A stretch of DNA of 64,000 nt from Micropterus salmoides (taxonomy: Eukaryota > Chordata > Actinopteri > Centrarchiformes > Centrarchidae). Below are positions 33,301-41,847 of this stretch, piece after piece. The stretch spans positions 3,159,429 to 3,223,428 of the forward strand of contig NW_024041373.1 in assembly GCF_014851395.1 (NCBI RefSeq), given 5' to 3'. A program made the translations under genes and the position numbers. Position 1 is the stretch's first letter. Each line of letters starts with the position of its first letter. The notes beneath the pieces are model-generated. The model made no database searches, was not told the DNA's origin, and was given only the letters and a program-made list of their open reading frames with translations.

Positions 33301-36252
33301 GAGGTGATGTCCTGTAATGTCACAGGCTTAAAAGAGAATGAGCAGGAGACAGGTCACAAGCAGAGTTCTGAGAAAGTGATGGTGATATGTTTGCCCTGAC
33401 ATCTCTTATTTACAACTTATTTACAAAGAAGAGAAGGAATTCATTACAGTCCGATTTAGAGGACACAGTTGCTTGAGGGGCAGAAGGAGAAACGATTGCA
33501 TTAATGGTGTCAAACAAGATTTTGGGATTTTGTTTATTCGAGGATATAAGCTGAGTAAAGAAGCGAGTTTTCACATTTCTCAGCGTCTCGTTTAAGGTAA
33601 CCCTTAGTTCTTTAAGATGAAGCCTAACCTTGAGTTTAGAAGATTTCCATAGACGTTCAACTTTTCTACAATTACTCCTAAAAGTCTGGATTGTTTCATG
33701 TATCCAAGGACAAGTTTCTTTATGGGAGACTGGTGCCACTTTTATCTAAAAACTGACGTATTAAAAGACCGGATAAAAACATCTGCATCACTGCATCCCA
33801 TTAGTGATCATGGGTCAAACAAGGCAGAGAACCTCTCAACAGCATCATGATTAATAATCCACCTTTGGGCCCTAATTCTCAGGGGCGGAGGATCCAGAAT
33901 AAGTTAATGTCAAAGAACACACAGCTATGATCACTCACGAACATCTTCCGTGCATTTACTATATCAAGACCAAGTGAGAAGACAAGGTCCAGGGTGTGAC
34001 CCTTAATGTGTGTGGGTCCAGTAACATGCTGAATAAAATTAAAAGATTCTGTGAGAGATAGGAGATCAGTATCTGTGTTGCATGTGATATCAATATGCAG
34101 GTTAAAATCCCCAATAATTAGGACCTTCTCCAGTGTGATGAAAGACGATAAAAAGTCAGTAAGGCAGGCCGGCATCCTCAACATCTGATTGTGACGGAAC
34201 TGACAACTGACGCGGTCACGTGATCTCCAGCTCCGGCGAGCGGTCAGTGCTGGTCAGACAACACATCGGTAGTGGCAGGTCACCATTCCCATCAGCAGTT
34301 AGAAACACGTGTCTTGGACTAAGTGGCTGTTAGTGACTTCTGTTTACACAACTTAAGATTTACATTTACTCATTTGGCGGACGCATTTATCCAAAGCGAC
34401 AACTTAACAACATCTGGTGGTTGAGTCGTAGGTGTTGTGGTGAAAGATGTTTACAAACCGAATGAAAGCAGAATCACTTTCTGAATGCAGATTTTATGAT
34501 TTCTTATGTGTTTGGAGTGTAGAGACACTGCGCTGTACTACTGATAACAGAACCCTAGTGACAGGGGCCCCAAGTATGTGTGTAAGGGTTAAACTGTGGG
34601 ACTCAGTGTTTGTGTCTGCACCCTGCAGTGGCAGTGAGCCAGGCCAGTGGGATGGCGGCCCGCTTCATCATCCACTGTAACGTCCCTCAGTGGGGTTCAG
34701 AGAAGTGCGAGGACCAGCTGGAAAAGACGGTGAAGAACTGCCTCTCAGCAGCAGAGGAGAAGAAGCTCAAGTCCGTGGCTTTCCCTTCACTTCCTGCTGG
34801 ACGGTGAGCGCTGCTCTGCAGACACTCTGTAGTCAGTCAGTGTCCCGCTAAACAGCTAACCTGCTCCTGACTAGAAGTTTGATGGAGAGACTCCAGGCTC
34901 AGCGTCAATCACAAGTGTGTGCGTGCACTCTGAAATGCCTGTACATTGATTTAAATCACTCACTTTGTTTTGATAATTGAACATGTTGGTCTCATGTCTG
35001 AAAAGTACACAGCACAACTGGAAGTGAACGCATCAGGTTGATGTAAAGACACAGCAGCACAGAGTGAAACATGCAGAGAATGAAAGGCTGGTCTTGGAGT
35101 AAATGGATTACTTGATCATTAGAACAGAAGTCACTTTATGAATGATGAAACGCTGAATTTGATTTTGATTTTAGGTTGTTCAGGTCTGATTTTAGAAACC
35201 AGCACTTGAATTCTGAAAAGTGAAGTCATGACTGTTTATTTTTCTTATTGTGTCATAATATGCCTGGCCCAAAATGGCTAGAAGACAATGTTATTTAGAA
35301 CAATAGACCATAAACCAGAATAACAATAATCACATTACAAATAATACTTAACAAATAAATCCTGGTGTTTTTTTCCCACCATTAGACAAGGCTCAGTGCT
35401 CTAAAATACTCCACATGATTCCAACCCAGAGTTACTATGGTTCCATTAGACCAAATCGATTAGACCAAACCTTTATGTTGCATTAAAGTTTGTTTCATAC
35501 ATCAGTGATTGGAGAAGATGTTTTCATTGATGACACTTATGATTATGGGTTAGAAATTCTGTATTTATTTTATAAAGTATTTTTTATGGGTTGTGATGGT
35601 ACAGCCAAGGCAGCCAACTTCTAAGCATTAAAAATTAAACAAGGAATTCTCCATCACTGGACCAAAACATGTCATTTAAAAGATATTAGTTCATCATAAA
35701 AATGGCAATCCAGAAGACAAAGAGGCTTCATCCGTTTATCCCTGTAACAGAAGAAAAATCCTTCTTCTTGCTTTGCATGATTAAACTTTGCAACTGACCG
35801 CTGCCTCTTAGACCAGGTGCTAAAAATCAAACCAGCAGTCCTGTCATGCCTGAACAAAGCCACAGAAAGGACATTAACGTAATTTAGGTAAACATATGTA
35901 AACATTCACATTTCCTCTAACCCTGCCATTATCATGTACAGCTGTTGTCTTTAGCTGCAGATCATGACTCAGTCTTCACTGGTCTGTGCTGTTAAGCTAA
36001 AGTGTCCTTTAGTCACTGCCATTGCTGTGAGAGCCATTTCTGCTGCTCACTGCAGATTCTCTTAACAACCTGAATCTTTCCCACAGGAATGGATTCCCAA
36101 AGCAAACGGCTGCCCAGCTCATCCTCAAGGCCATCTCCAACCATTTTGTGTCGTCCACCAGCTCCTCTCTGAAAAACATTTACTTTGTTCTGTTCGACAG
36201 TGAGAGCATCGGAATATACCTTCAGGAAATGGCCAAGCTGGATGCCAAGTGA
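21146..36252 (+). CDS. macroh2a2: Core histone macroH2A, most like macroH2A2 (8 coding exons)
   Basis: Joining 21146-21317, 22097-22203, 25025-25222, 25880-25978, 31285-31384, 31501-31590, 34629-34803 and 36087-36252 gives 368 codons plus stop. All junctions are GT-AG and in phase; the human protein is about 372 residues. Residues 1-~120 are a histone H2A fold, ~121-180 a Lys-rich linker, and ~180-368 a macro domain. macroH2A replaces H2A in nucleosomes of repressed chromatin such as the inactive X and silenced developmental genes. Residues such as EDGPGDGFTILS, KVEGIINPTNAEMDLKDGVG and QWGSEKCEDQLEKTVKNCLS favour macroH2A2 over macroH2A1. The macroH2A2 macro domain is known not to bind ADP-ribose. 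The gene faces gbf1 tail to tail. Confidence 0.95.
22097..22203 (+). CDS. macroh2a2: macroh2a2 coding exon 2 (histone fold)
   Basis: Acceptor TCTAAG; reads AEILELAGNAARDNKKGRIT then LAVANDEELNQ; donor GTAACA. These are the H2A alpha-2/alpha-3 and docking segments, nearly invariant among vertebrates. Confidence 0.95.
22310..22665 (-). mobile_element. Penelope-like 3' end fragment
   Basis: On the minus strand it has the 3' box CTGAAGAAGCCTCCCGGATG..CGAAACGTCTTC, followed by CAACCTGGATGACTGAG-like end text. The far side ends with the same box in the opposite sense (GTATCTTCAACCAAGCCCAG, 22635), so two tails meet inverted. It lies in macroh2a2 intron 2 (22204-25024). Confidence 0.7.
23189..24340. 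mobile_element. Non-autonomous element with inverted ends and internal minisatellite
   Basis: The left end AGGGGAGAGCAGGGGCGAAA (23189) and the reverse complement of the right end, AGGGGTAAACCGGGGCAAAA (24340), match at about 20 of 27 positions. Inside lie nine 22-base repeats and several extra copies of GTTACTTT. No transposase frame is present. No clear target duplication was found, so the boundaries are provisional. Confidence 0.5.
23396..23595 (+). repeat. Nine-copy 22-bp minisatellite
   Basis: The unit GTCGAAAGTAACACACAGGAG(G) repeats nine times with a C/T alternation at the third base (GTC/GTT) across successive copies. Because 22 is not a multiple of 3, all three reading frames give the same CVTFDPPV/CYFQPS/CVLLSTLL cycle, so the ORFs here are artefacts. 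Confidence 0.95.
25025..25222 (+). CDS. macroh2a2: macroh2a2 coding exon 3 (H2A C-terminus and basic linker)
   Basis: Acceptor TATCAG; reads LLRGVTISNGGVLPRIHPEL then a Lys/Arg-rich tract (KSKKPIKSFKKVKGKRGRKP); donor GTCAGT. The linker stabilises nucleosome entry DNA in known macroH2As. It is the least conserved portion. Confidence 0.94.
25880..25978 (+). CDS. macroh2a2: macroh2a2 coding exon 4 (linker to macro domain)
   Basis: Acceptor GCAAAG; reads STDNESVPNSTVEDGPGDGF then TILSAKSLFLGQK; donor GTAACA. Thirty-three codons, phase 0 at both sides. Confidence 0.95.
26190..27350 (+). repeat. Dispersed-family copies inside macroh2a2 intron 4
   Basis: A full-length-like copy starts at AAAGCTGCAAGCAGCATTGG (26198) and passes all family landmarks. 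It ends in five tandem 3' ends (CACGGTTCGTGCTCGGGCCC at about 27147-27330), each about 56 bases. Confidence 0.75.
27817..29206. mobile_element. Non-autonomous element with GTCTCATTTA ends
   Basis: Left end GGGGTCTCATTTATAAAC (27817) and right end GTAAATGAGACTCC (29193-29206) are inverted copies. GTGCGTATG words lie just inside both ends. A LINE tail (28568-28690) sits inside. No transposase is visible. Confidence 0.55.
28568..28690 (+). repeat. LINE 3' tail
   Basis: It matches the tail at 1405-1515, including CTCTAGACCTGCTC, GAAAAGCGCTGTGAGATAAC and the TTGAA-like end. It is nested in the preceding element. Confidence 0.6.
29225..30375 (-). mobile_element. Penelope-like element fragment, split by an insertion
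   Basis: On the minus strand the GIY-YIG endonuclease is readable in two frames: KSNLVYVVHCSKECADLYIG with ETKQPLHKHMAQHRRANTSG (30169-30375), then HSFEDHQVHILNREDGRFER and KLLLNREGGLRHHLSPTYNA (29913-30287). The 3' tail with the GTCTCTTGGATGAGGGAC box lies at 29300-29370. A foreign segment (about 29386-29831) splits tail from body. A short plus-sense snippet of the reverse transcriptase abuts at 30371-30409. Confidence 0.85.
29386..29831. mobile_element. hAT-like non-autonomous element inserted in the Penelope copy
   Basis: CAATGTTCAGACTGCGGGCC at the left and GGCCTGCAGTCTGAACGTAG at the right form ~20-base inverted ends. The sequence outside, joined, restores the Penelope 3' region seen at 13010-13045. 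The target duplication is not clear. Confidence 0.65.
30410..31284. other. Intronic stretch without recognised content
   Basis: Only an AT microsatellite (about 30655-30672) is noted between the Penelope fragment and the next macroh2a2 exon. Confidence 0.4.
31285..31384 (+). CDS. macroh2a2: macroh2a2 coding exon 5 (macro domain start)
   Basis: Acceptor CCACAG; reads LSLTESEISKIGTIKVEGII then NPTNAEMDLKDGV plus one base; donor GTGAGT. NPTNAEMDL is the macro-domain signature. Confidence 0.95.
31501..31590 (+). CDS. macroh2a2: macroh2a2 coding exon 6 (macro domain)
   Basis: Acceptor CTTTCAG; reads (G)NALEKAGGREFLEAVKELRK then AQGPLEVAS; donor GTATAG. It is separated from exon 5 by only 116 bases. 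Confidence 0.95.
31880..34190 (-). mobile_element. L2/CR1-like LINE, antisense in macroh2a2 intron 6, degraded
   Basis: On the minus strand, reading 34190 to 32250, there is the C-terminal part of an AP endonuclease (KVLIIGDFNLHIDITCNTDT, GHTLDLVFSLG, VSDHSCVFFDI). The reverse transcriptase follows: KSHRPISKLPFMSKILENVV, FQFGFRKKHSTETALLKVLE, GVPQGSVL near 32731-32752, and YHLYADDIQLYCS near 32630-32670. A C-terminal region (SHLDYCNSLFTC) comes next. Several frameshifts and stops separate these pieces, and the 5' end is missing. The family makes DNA at a nicked target. This copy is dead. Confidence 0.85.
34358..34405 (-). repeat. SINE 3' tail fragment
   Basis: TTTGGCGGACGCATTTATCC with AAAGCGAC is the reverse complement of the tail GTAAGTCACTTTGGATAAAAGC seen in the SINE at 62100-62305. 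Confidence 0.5.
34629..34803 (+). CDS. macroh2a2: macroh2a2 coding exon 7 (macro domain)
   Basis: Acceptor CCTGCAG; reads (S)VAVSQASGMAARFIIHCNVP, QWGSEKCEDQLEKTVKNCLS, AAEEKKLKSVAFPSLPAG; donor GTGAGC. Confidence 0.95.
34804..36086. other. macroh2a2 last intron, no recognised content
   Basis: No repeat or gene is recognised in these 1.28 kb. Confidence 0.5.
36087..36252 (+). CDS. macroh2a2: macroh2a2 coding exon 8 (stop codon)
   Basis: Acceptor CCCACAG; reads NGFPKQTAAQLILKAISNHF, VSSTSSSLKNIYFVLFDSES, IGIYLQEMAKLDAK, then TGA. The ending matches vertebrate macroH2A2. Confidence 0.96.
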
Positions 36253-36590
36253 GGCTTCCTGTCTTGGGGGTTTGTTTTTCTAACTGTTGTTTGTTGCAGG
36301 TGGTGTAGATAGGTGATATGACAGTAGGGGTTTTGATGTGGAGTCTGTCTTGGTTAAAGAGGAAAAAACAATATTTGTGAGTGGAGTGCTGTTCATGTTT
36401 ACGTTCCACTGTCCCTTCAAGAGATTGCATTCTTTATAGATTAGATCATTTCAGTCCCCACAGTTTGCCATTCCTGTTCTTGTTTCACTGGTGTTTTTAC
36501 ATTCCATGTATAAAAGAGTTTTTTTCCTGGCCTCTGTAGTTTCTGATACAGTTAGTTTACTAAAAAACTGTGGTTCTCATTCTGCTTTGA

Positions 36591-36596
36591 AATAAA
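36591..36596 (+). terminator. macroh2a2: macroh2a2 polyadenylation signal
   Basis: AATAAA, 339 bases after the stop codon and in the right strand, with TTTT-rich sequence downstream near 36650. Confidence 0.6.
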
Positions 36597-36819
36597 ATCT
36601 CAGATGTTTTACACCAGAGAGCTACTCAGACCTTCAACACTTCTACAGTTTTCTTTTGTCTCATTTAAAAAAAATTTAATTTTGAAATAAGTCAGTACAG
36701 TAGAAACATGCACATGAAGATGTAAAAAACTGTACTGCTAAAACAACAGAGGAATGAGAGATAGCAGCGTACATTCATAGTTGGTTTGACTCTGCACATG
36801 GGATTTGTTGACAAAATAA

Positions 36820-36856
36820 CACACACACAACACACACACACACACACACACACGTT
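36820..36856 (+). repeat. AC microsatellite
   Basis: A run of CA/AC dinucleotides with one interruption. Confidence 0.9.
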
Positions 36857-37339
36857 AAAAAGAAGAGGTTTGTCAGGTGTGCCTAACTGTAAGAAACTGT
36901 ATTGTCAGTAATTCACAAAGCATTAAAACTCCTCAGGATGAAAGAAGATGGACTCCTGAGTAACTGAGAACTGTCATATTTTGATGGAGAGTTAATAAGG
37001 ACCTAATCAGTGCACAAACCAATCAAAATGAACATTAACAACAGAGCTGACGGTTTGCACAGCTTTCCAGTGTCCTGTGACACTGAACTGAATATCTCAG
37101 TAATGTGTCCAAAAGATTTTCAACCCAAAACAGCTCTTCAGCTTCAGTCCTCAATTTGTTTGAGAGTTAATTAAGTGCACATTAAATAAAGCTGATTTCA
37201 TGGCCATCACCGCAGGCAAAATAGCTGACATGAATAACTAGCCACTGAAGGATAAACATTTGTTCAGTCAACTGGGAAAAATACTCATCAATTTCTCTGT
37301 GAATGAGGCCAATTTGCTGCATTTTTTTAAAAACAGGTC

Positions 37340-38360
37340 ATTAAACAATACATTTTATTCAAATGGGGTGATGCAAAAATATTACAACCTACAACAAATT
37401 CTACTAAATCTCATATTTTGGATGGCCTTCATTTTTAAGAACAGCACCAAGTCGTCTAGACATTGAATGAACAAGTTGACATCATATAGCTACATCTATC
37501 TTCTCTCTCCACTCTTGAAGAATGAACTTTTTCAGATCCTGGATGCTGGATGGAAACTGATGTTCAACTTGTCATTTCAGAACCCCCCACAAGTGTTCTG
37601 TTGGGTTGAGGGCTGGTGATACGTTCACCCTGTTCGTCCTCAGAAATGAACCAGTGGGCTTAGATGTATGTTTTGAGTCATTATCGTATTGCCTGGTGAC
37701 CTAGGGTATGGAGAGATGGTAGCTTCTTCTGTTCTATATTTCACAGTACATTTATGAATTCATGATGCCATCAGTGAAAGGCTTTACTTTGTGCATGGGC
37801 TCAGCAGTGGCTTCCTTCGTGGACAAAAGCCATGCATACCACTCCTCTGAGGTGTATGGCATAGGAAACACTTACCCCAGTTTGACTTTCTATGATGATT
37901 TAGCCAACTGCTGAACTTGCATGCCAATTTCCTTCAACTTCTCTCATCATTAAACGCTCTTGACGAGATGTTAACCTCTGTGGACGGCTTGGACATTGCA
38001 TCCCACAAATCCAACCTTTATGAACTTTTGGAAGACATTTGCGACAGTATTTAAACTTATTAGCATTGTTTTACTAATTTACTTATAACCTTGACCTTTA
38101 TTGTGCAAAGAAAGGATTTTCGTTCCTTTTTCTGGTCTTGTGACATTTCTTTTCCATGTGTTGTCATTTCATCAGCATTGATTTTCTCTCTGAAATACCA
38201 CTCTTAATTGTCAATTATCACTTGTGTGATGATTGATTGGACTCAACTGTTGGCAGATTCCTGTTATTTGTAAAAGGGTTTTCTCCTAAGACATTCCTTT
38301 GGGTGAACTCATTTTTGGACCTTGATCAATAAATCATTTTGTTAGTGTAGTTAAAATTTT
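37340..38360 (-). mobile_element. Tc1-like transposon remnant
   Basis: The minus strand near 37575-37625 reads SPALNPTEHLWGVLK, the Tc1 transposase block that precedes the last catalytic residue. The remaining text resembles antisense Tc1 but carries many stops. Clear inverted ends are not visible, so boundaries are approximate. Confidence 0.65.
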
Positions 38361-39200
38361 GCCTTTGGTTTCAAACCAATACACCAGAATAGCACAAATA
38401 TTCTACTGTATAGGATCCAAAAGAAAACATATTAAAGCGAGATGGATGTTTTTCTGAGAAATCTGTTGGGCTGTACTCAATCACGCTGTGCGCTGTATAT
38501 AGTATCAACATGCAAAGTGTGTATGAACCCAGATATAAGCTATTGGACAAGGCAGTGTTTCATGTCCATCTATGTCACGCCTGTGTATTGATGGAATTTG
38601 TTTCTCATTCACTGACACAAATGATCCAATGTCCACCAATCATTGCATACAGAGTGAGGTAACTCCTTCATGAAACATGTCATCTATAGCAACAGGGCCA
38701 ACGCCAGCCCGTCTCTTGTCTCCGAGGCGTTCTTTGTCAGTTGAATAGTAACAGAAGAGGAATCCTGCCGACCCGCAGCTCTGGTGCTTATGAGAGAGTC
38801 TCTCTCCGTTGGCTCGCGTCCTCAGTGTTGAGGCTTTAGAGGATCCGGTCTGCATGGCACTGGGTCAAAGAAACACACCAGAATGGGCACTTTCTTTACA
38901 TTATATTTATTACATAGTAAAAAGTACTTTACCTTTCATCTATATATACACACACATATTCATGTAATTTCACGTACAAGCAAGAATGAGCTCCTGATAG
39001 ATTTGTCCTATACAACAAATAACACAGCCTACAAAGTGTCTCCTGTTGGAGGCTCTATGTGGCTGACGTATTCATGTCAGCTGTACTGCAGTGGAACTGT
39101 CCACATCTTGTTTCACAACTCAATAAATAACAAACATCGTTGAGAGAATCCTAGGGCCACTTTGAATACATGTCCACATCTTTCTGTCCACCTACACCGC
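38361..39200. other. Intergenic stretch between convergent genes
   Basis: Apart from the unassigned minus-strand ORF at 38640-38855 I see no feature. Confidence 0.35.
38640..38855 (-). CDS. Unassigned 71-codon ORF, possible exon
   Basis: The minus strand reads MQTGSSKASTLRTRANGERL, then SHKHQSCGSAGFLFCYYSTD, then a 31-residue tail to a TGA. Composition is balanced and protein-like, unlike neighbouring chance ORFs. A pyrimidine-rich tract followed by ATGCAG just before codon 3 could be a splice acceptor. I recognise no family. It might be an alternative last exon, a small gene, a transposon piece or chance. Confidence 0.2.
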   Translation of the reverse strand: MQTGSSKASTLRTRANGERLSHKHQSCGSAGFLFCYYSTDKERLGDKRRAGVGPVAIDDMFHEGVTSLCMQ

Positions 39201-41526
39201 TCCAGGTCACATTTCATATTCTAATGGTGAATGAGTCTCTGTGAGATCATCAGGGTCCATGTCATTGCACACAGGGCAGTCAGCATGCAAGAATGTCAAC
39301 AGATTTCCATGGATACAAACTGTAGCAGCTGAACACCTAATTGTGAAATGTGACCACAACTGAATACTTATTCTGGAAATGTAAATACCAATAAATCTAT
39401 AGCATGATGACATTTTACTGTGAAAACCCATCTGATGTGGTCTGAAGTCCACTCTGTGCTGCCACATCAAAGACGTGAAGTTTTATGTTTTGTTGCTTAA
39501 ATTCAGCTGTGGAATAAAGTTATTGAATAAAAATTAAGTTTTTGAGATTACACCACTTAAAAAAACCTGCTGGTTTTGTAAAGTAAAATCGTCCAATGCT
39601 ATAAATTCAGCATGTAATTCAGTTAAAGTATTCAGTAATGACTATATTAAAGTGTTTTATTATCTTCCTTAGGTTTGTGATGAGTAACCCATTGTTGTTA
39701 CATAAAGGGCTCCTCAGTCGCTGGGGATCTTCATGTGTGGACTGTACGCAGCGAGCTACATGAACATGATAACATGACATCAACAATGAACTCTTACACC
39801 ATAAAATTCACCACCTGGATCTCTAACTCACAGAGCTCACTGCACACTCAAGCATCTACAGTTGTAGGAATGTTGTAGATGTAAAAACTCCCTTCCATCT
39901 GAGAAAGTCTTCATGTGCACACAGTCCCTCTTTGTCAGGCGGAGGAGGACTTCATAGGGTTCCCTAAATTCTTGTTTTTGTTGTTGGGGCAATAAACTTG
40001 CACAGAATTGATAAGAAATTAGTAAAAAGAAAAACATACAGGCCAGCGCATCTGAAAAGGTTTTCAGTCAGATGGCGATCCCTTAGTGGGGGTGGTATAA
40101 AATTCGACTTAAGTTCAAAGCTCTGATAATCCTATTTAATCAACAACGAGCAGTACCTATAATCCAAATAACTTACTTGTGTGGATCTTTACTGTCCCTG
40201 CCTCTAGATCAGTATGGAGCCATAAGGTCAGCCTGGTCTCATCAAGTTCAAATCTGAGGTAGGGGAGGGGTCCTCTGAAAGAAAAACCCTTCAGGTGAGG
40301 AAAGTATCCTGCACGTGTTTCTCCTTCCACTGAAAACCTCCGAATGGTTCCCAGCAAGTGTGTGAGACAACACAGGAGTAAACCTGTTATTTATATGTAT
40401 GCATGTGTGAAAACTGTTGGATGAATCTGTCCCTTCAGGAGTGTGTTGAAGTCAGGACCATTGCCTAGAAATCATGAGACTTTCTCCCCCTAAGCTGGTG
40501 ATATTTAATATTTTTCTTACACATTTTTCTTCACTCCACTCCACACGCAGAGCCACACCAACAATGAAGTGATCCTGCCAACAAGTTTTATGTATCTATC
40601 ACAGTCTCTTCTTCCTCTGAGGTGTAGAGCTCCACTGTGGTCCAAAACTATTAAAACCCATCAGTGAGCGTCACTGCTGCACTGGATGACATGTTCCTTC
40701 ATCACCATCAACACACTGTAGTTTATTCTGACTCAGTCCCACATATACTGTCATGCTGCCCGAAATGCTCACTAGACCACCACGTGGATTCATCCACCAC
40801 TGAAAATAGTCTCCAATAAATGTTCTCCTGTTTGAGTTACATTTGTTAAAAACACAGGGAGCAGCTGTTTTAGGAAATGAAAGTATTTGTGAGGTGTTTT
40901 TAAAGATTTACTTATTCAGCATTGTTGGTTTGGGTCTTTTTTCAGATTTTAAGACAATAAGAAAAATATAAAATATATATATAAATAAAAAGAACACCTG
41001 CCTTTACCTTTAAAGCCTTGCTTAAACTCCCAAAAATAAAACTGTGGTGGGGAAATACTTAATCAGAATTTTTATTTCATTGAATTTGTCTAAAATACAT
41101 ATAATCCATTGAGTTTAAAAAGTACTGGGATCAGCCAGTCAAGTGTTTACCATGTGCAGTACAACATCAACTCTCCCCAGGTTGCCTAAACATCCAAATC
41201 CTCCCCCCAGCAACAAAGGGAGCAGGAGCTCGGTGCTGGGAATGGAAGTTGCACTTTGGTCCTGCATTTCCTGTTCCCAGATATCTGGACATGACGTTAT
41301 ATTGTCTCCATAAGGAATAAAAATATACTAAAACATGGCACAATGCAAGCTTCAATGTAAGTTGTGGGATTCTTCCTTTAAATCAAATGTGGTAGAACTG
41401 AGGAGTCATGTCTAACTTCTTCTCATACATTTACGTCATTTCAAAAACCTGGTATCCAGCAGCTCTTGTACTTGAAGTTGGCCTCTTTTGTGTCCAGTTG
41501 TTCAAGGGTGGTGGTCTAGAAAGCTG

Positions 41527-41574
<48 letters not shown>

Positions 41575-41593
41575 GGCAGTAGCATGAATCCTT
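39201..41593 (-). other. gbf1 3' untranslated/intergenic region
   Basis: No gene is seen. A minus-strand AATAAA (plus-strand TTTATT at 41071-41076), 520 bases beyond the gbf1 stop, is a plausible polyadenylation signal. A (GT)n-(G)n tract lies at about 41531-41577. Confidence 0.4.
41531..41577 (-). repeat. GT/poly-G microsatellite just beyond the gbf1 stop
   Basis: (GT)n followed by a run of about 20 G on the plus strand, i.e. C-run then (CA)n in the transcript, starting within 20 bases of the stop codon. Confidence 0.9.
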
Positions 41594-41847
41594 TTACTTG
41601 ACCTCATCAGAGGGGCTTGTAGGTCTGGGACTGGGAAGCAGCGGTACAGGGGACGTGGCCTCAATTAGGGCGGGGTTTAGGATGATTGGCAGAGACATCG
41701 GCGGGACTCCAACCTGCAGGGGAGAGGCGAGGGGCTGCAGGATAAAGGGGGACTGGCTCAGGGGGGAGGCAGTCTGAGCAGGGGACGCTGTTAACGGCAC
41801 CGGCATGGGGCGGACTGAGGGTGGGGCCGGAGATGACGGGTCTGATC
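41594..41847 (-). CDS. gbf1: gbf1 last exon (Pro-rich tail, stop)
   Basis: Acceptor TTTCCAG on the minus strand; reads (G)SDPSSPAPPSVRPMPVPLTA through LNPALIEATSPVPLLPSPRP and TSPSDEVK, then TAA. The segment FILQPLASPLQVGVPP is near-identical to mammalian GBF1. Confidence 0.94.
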
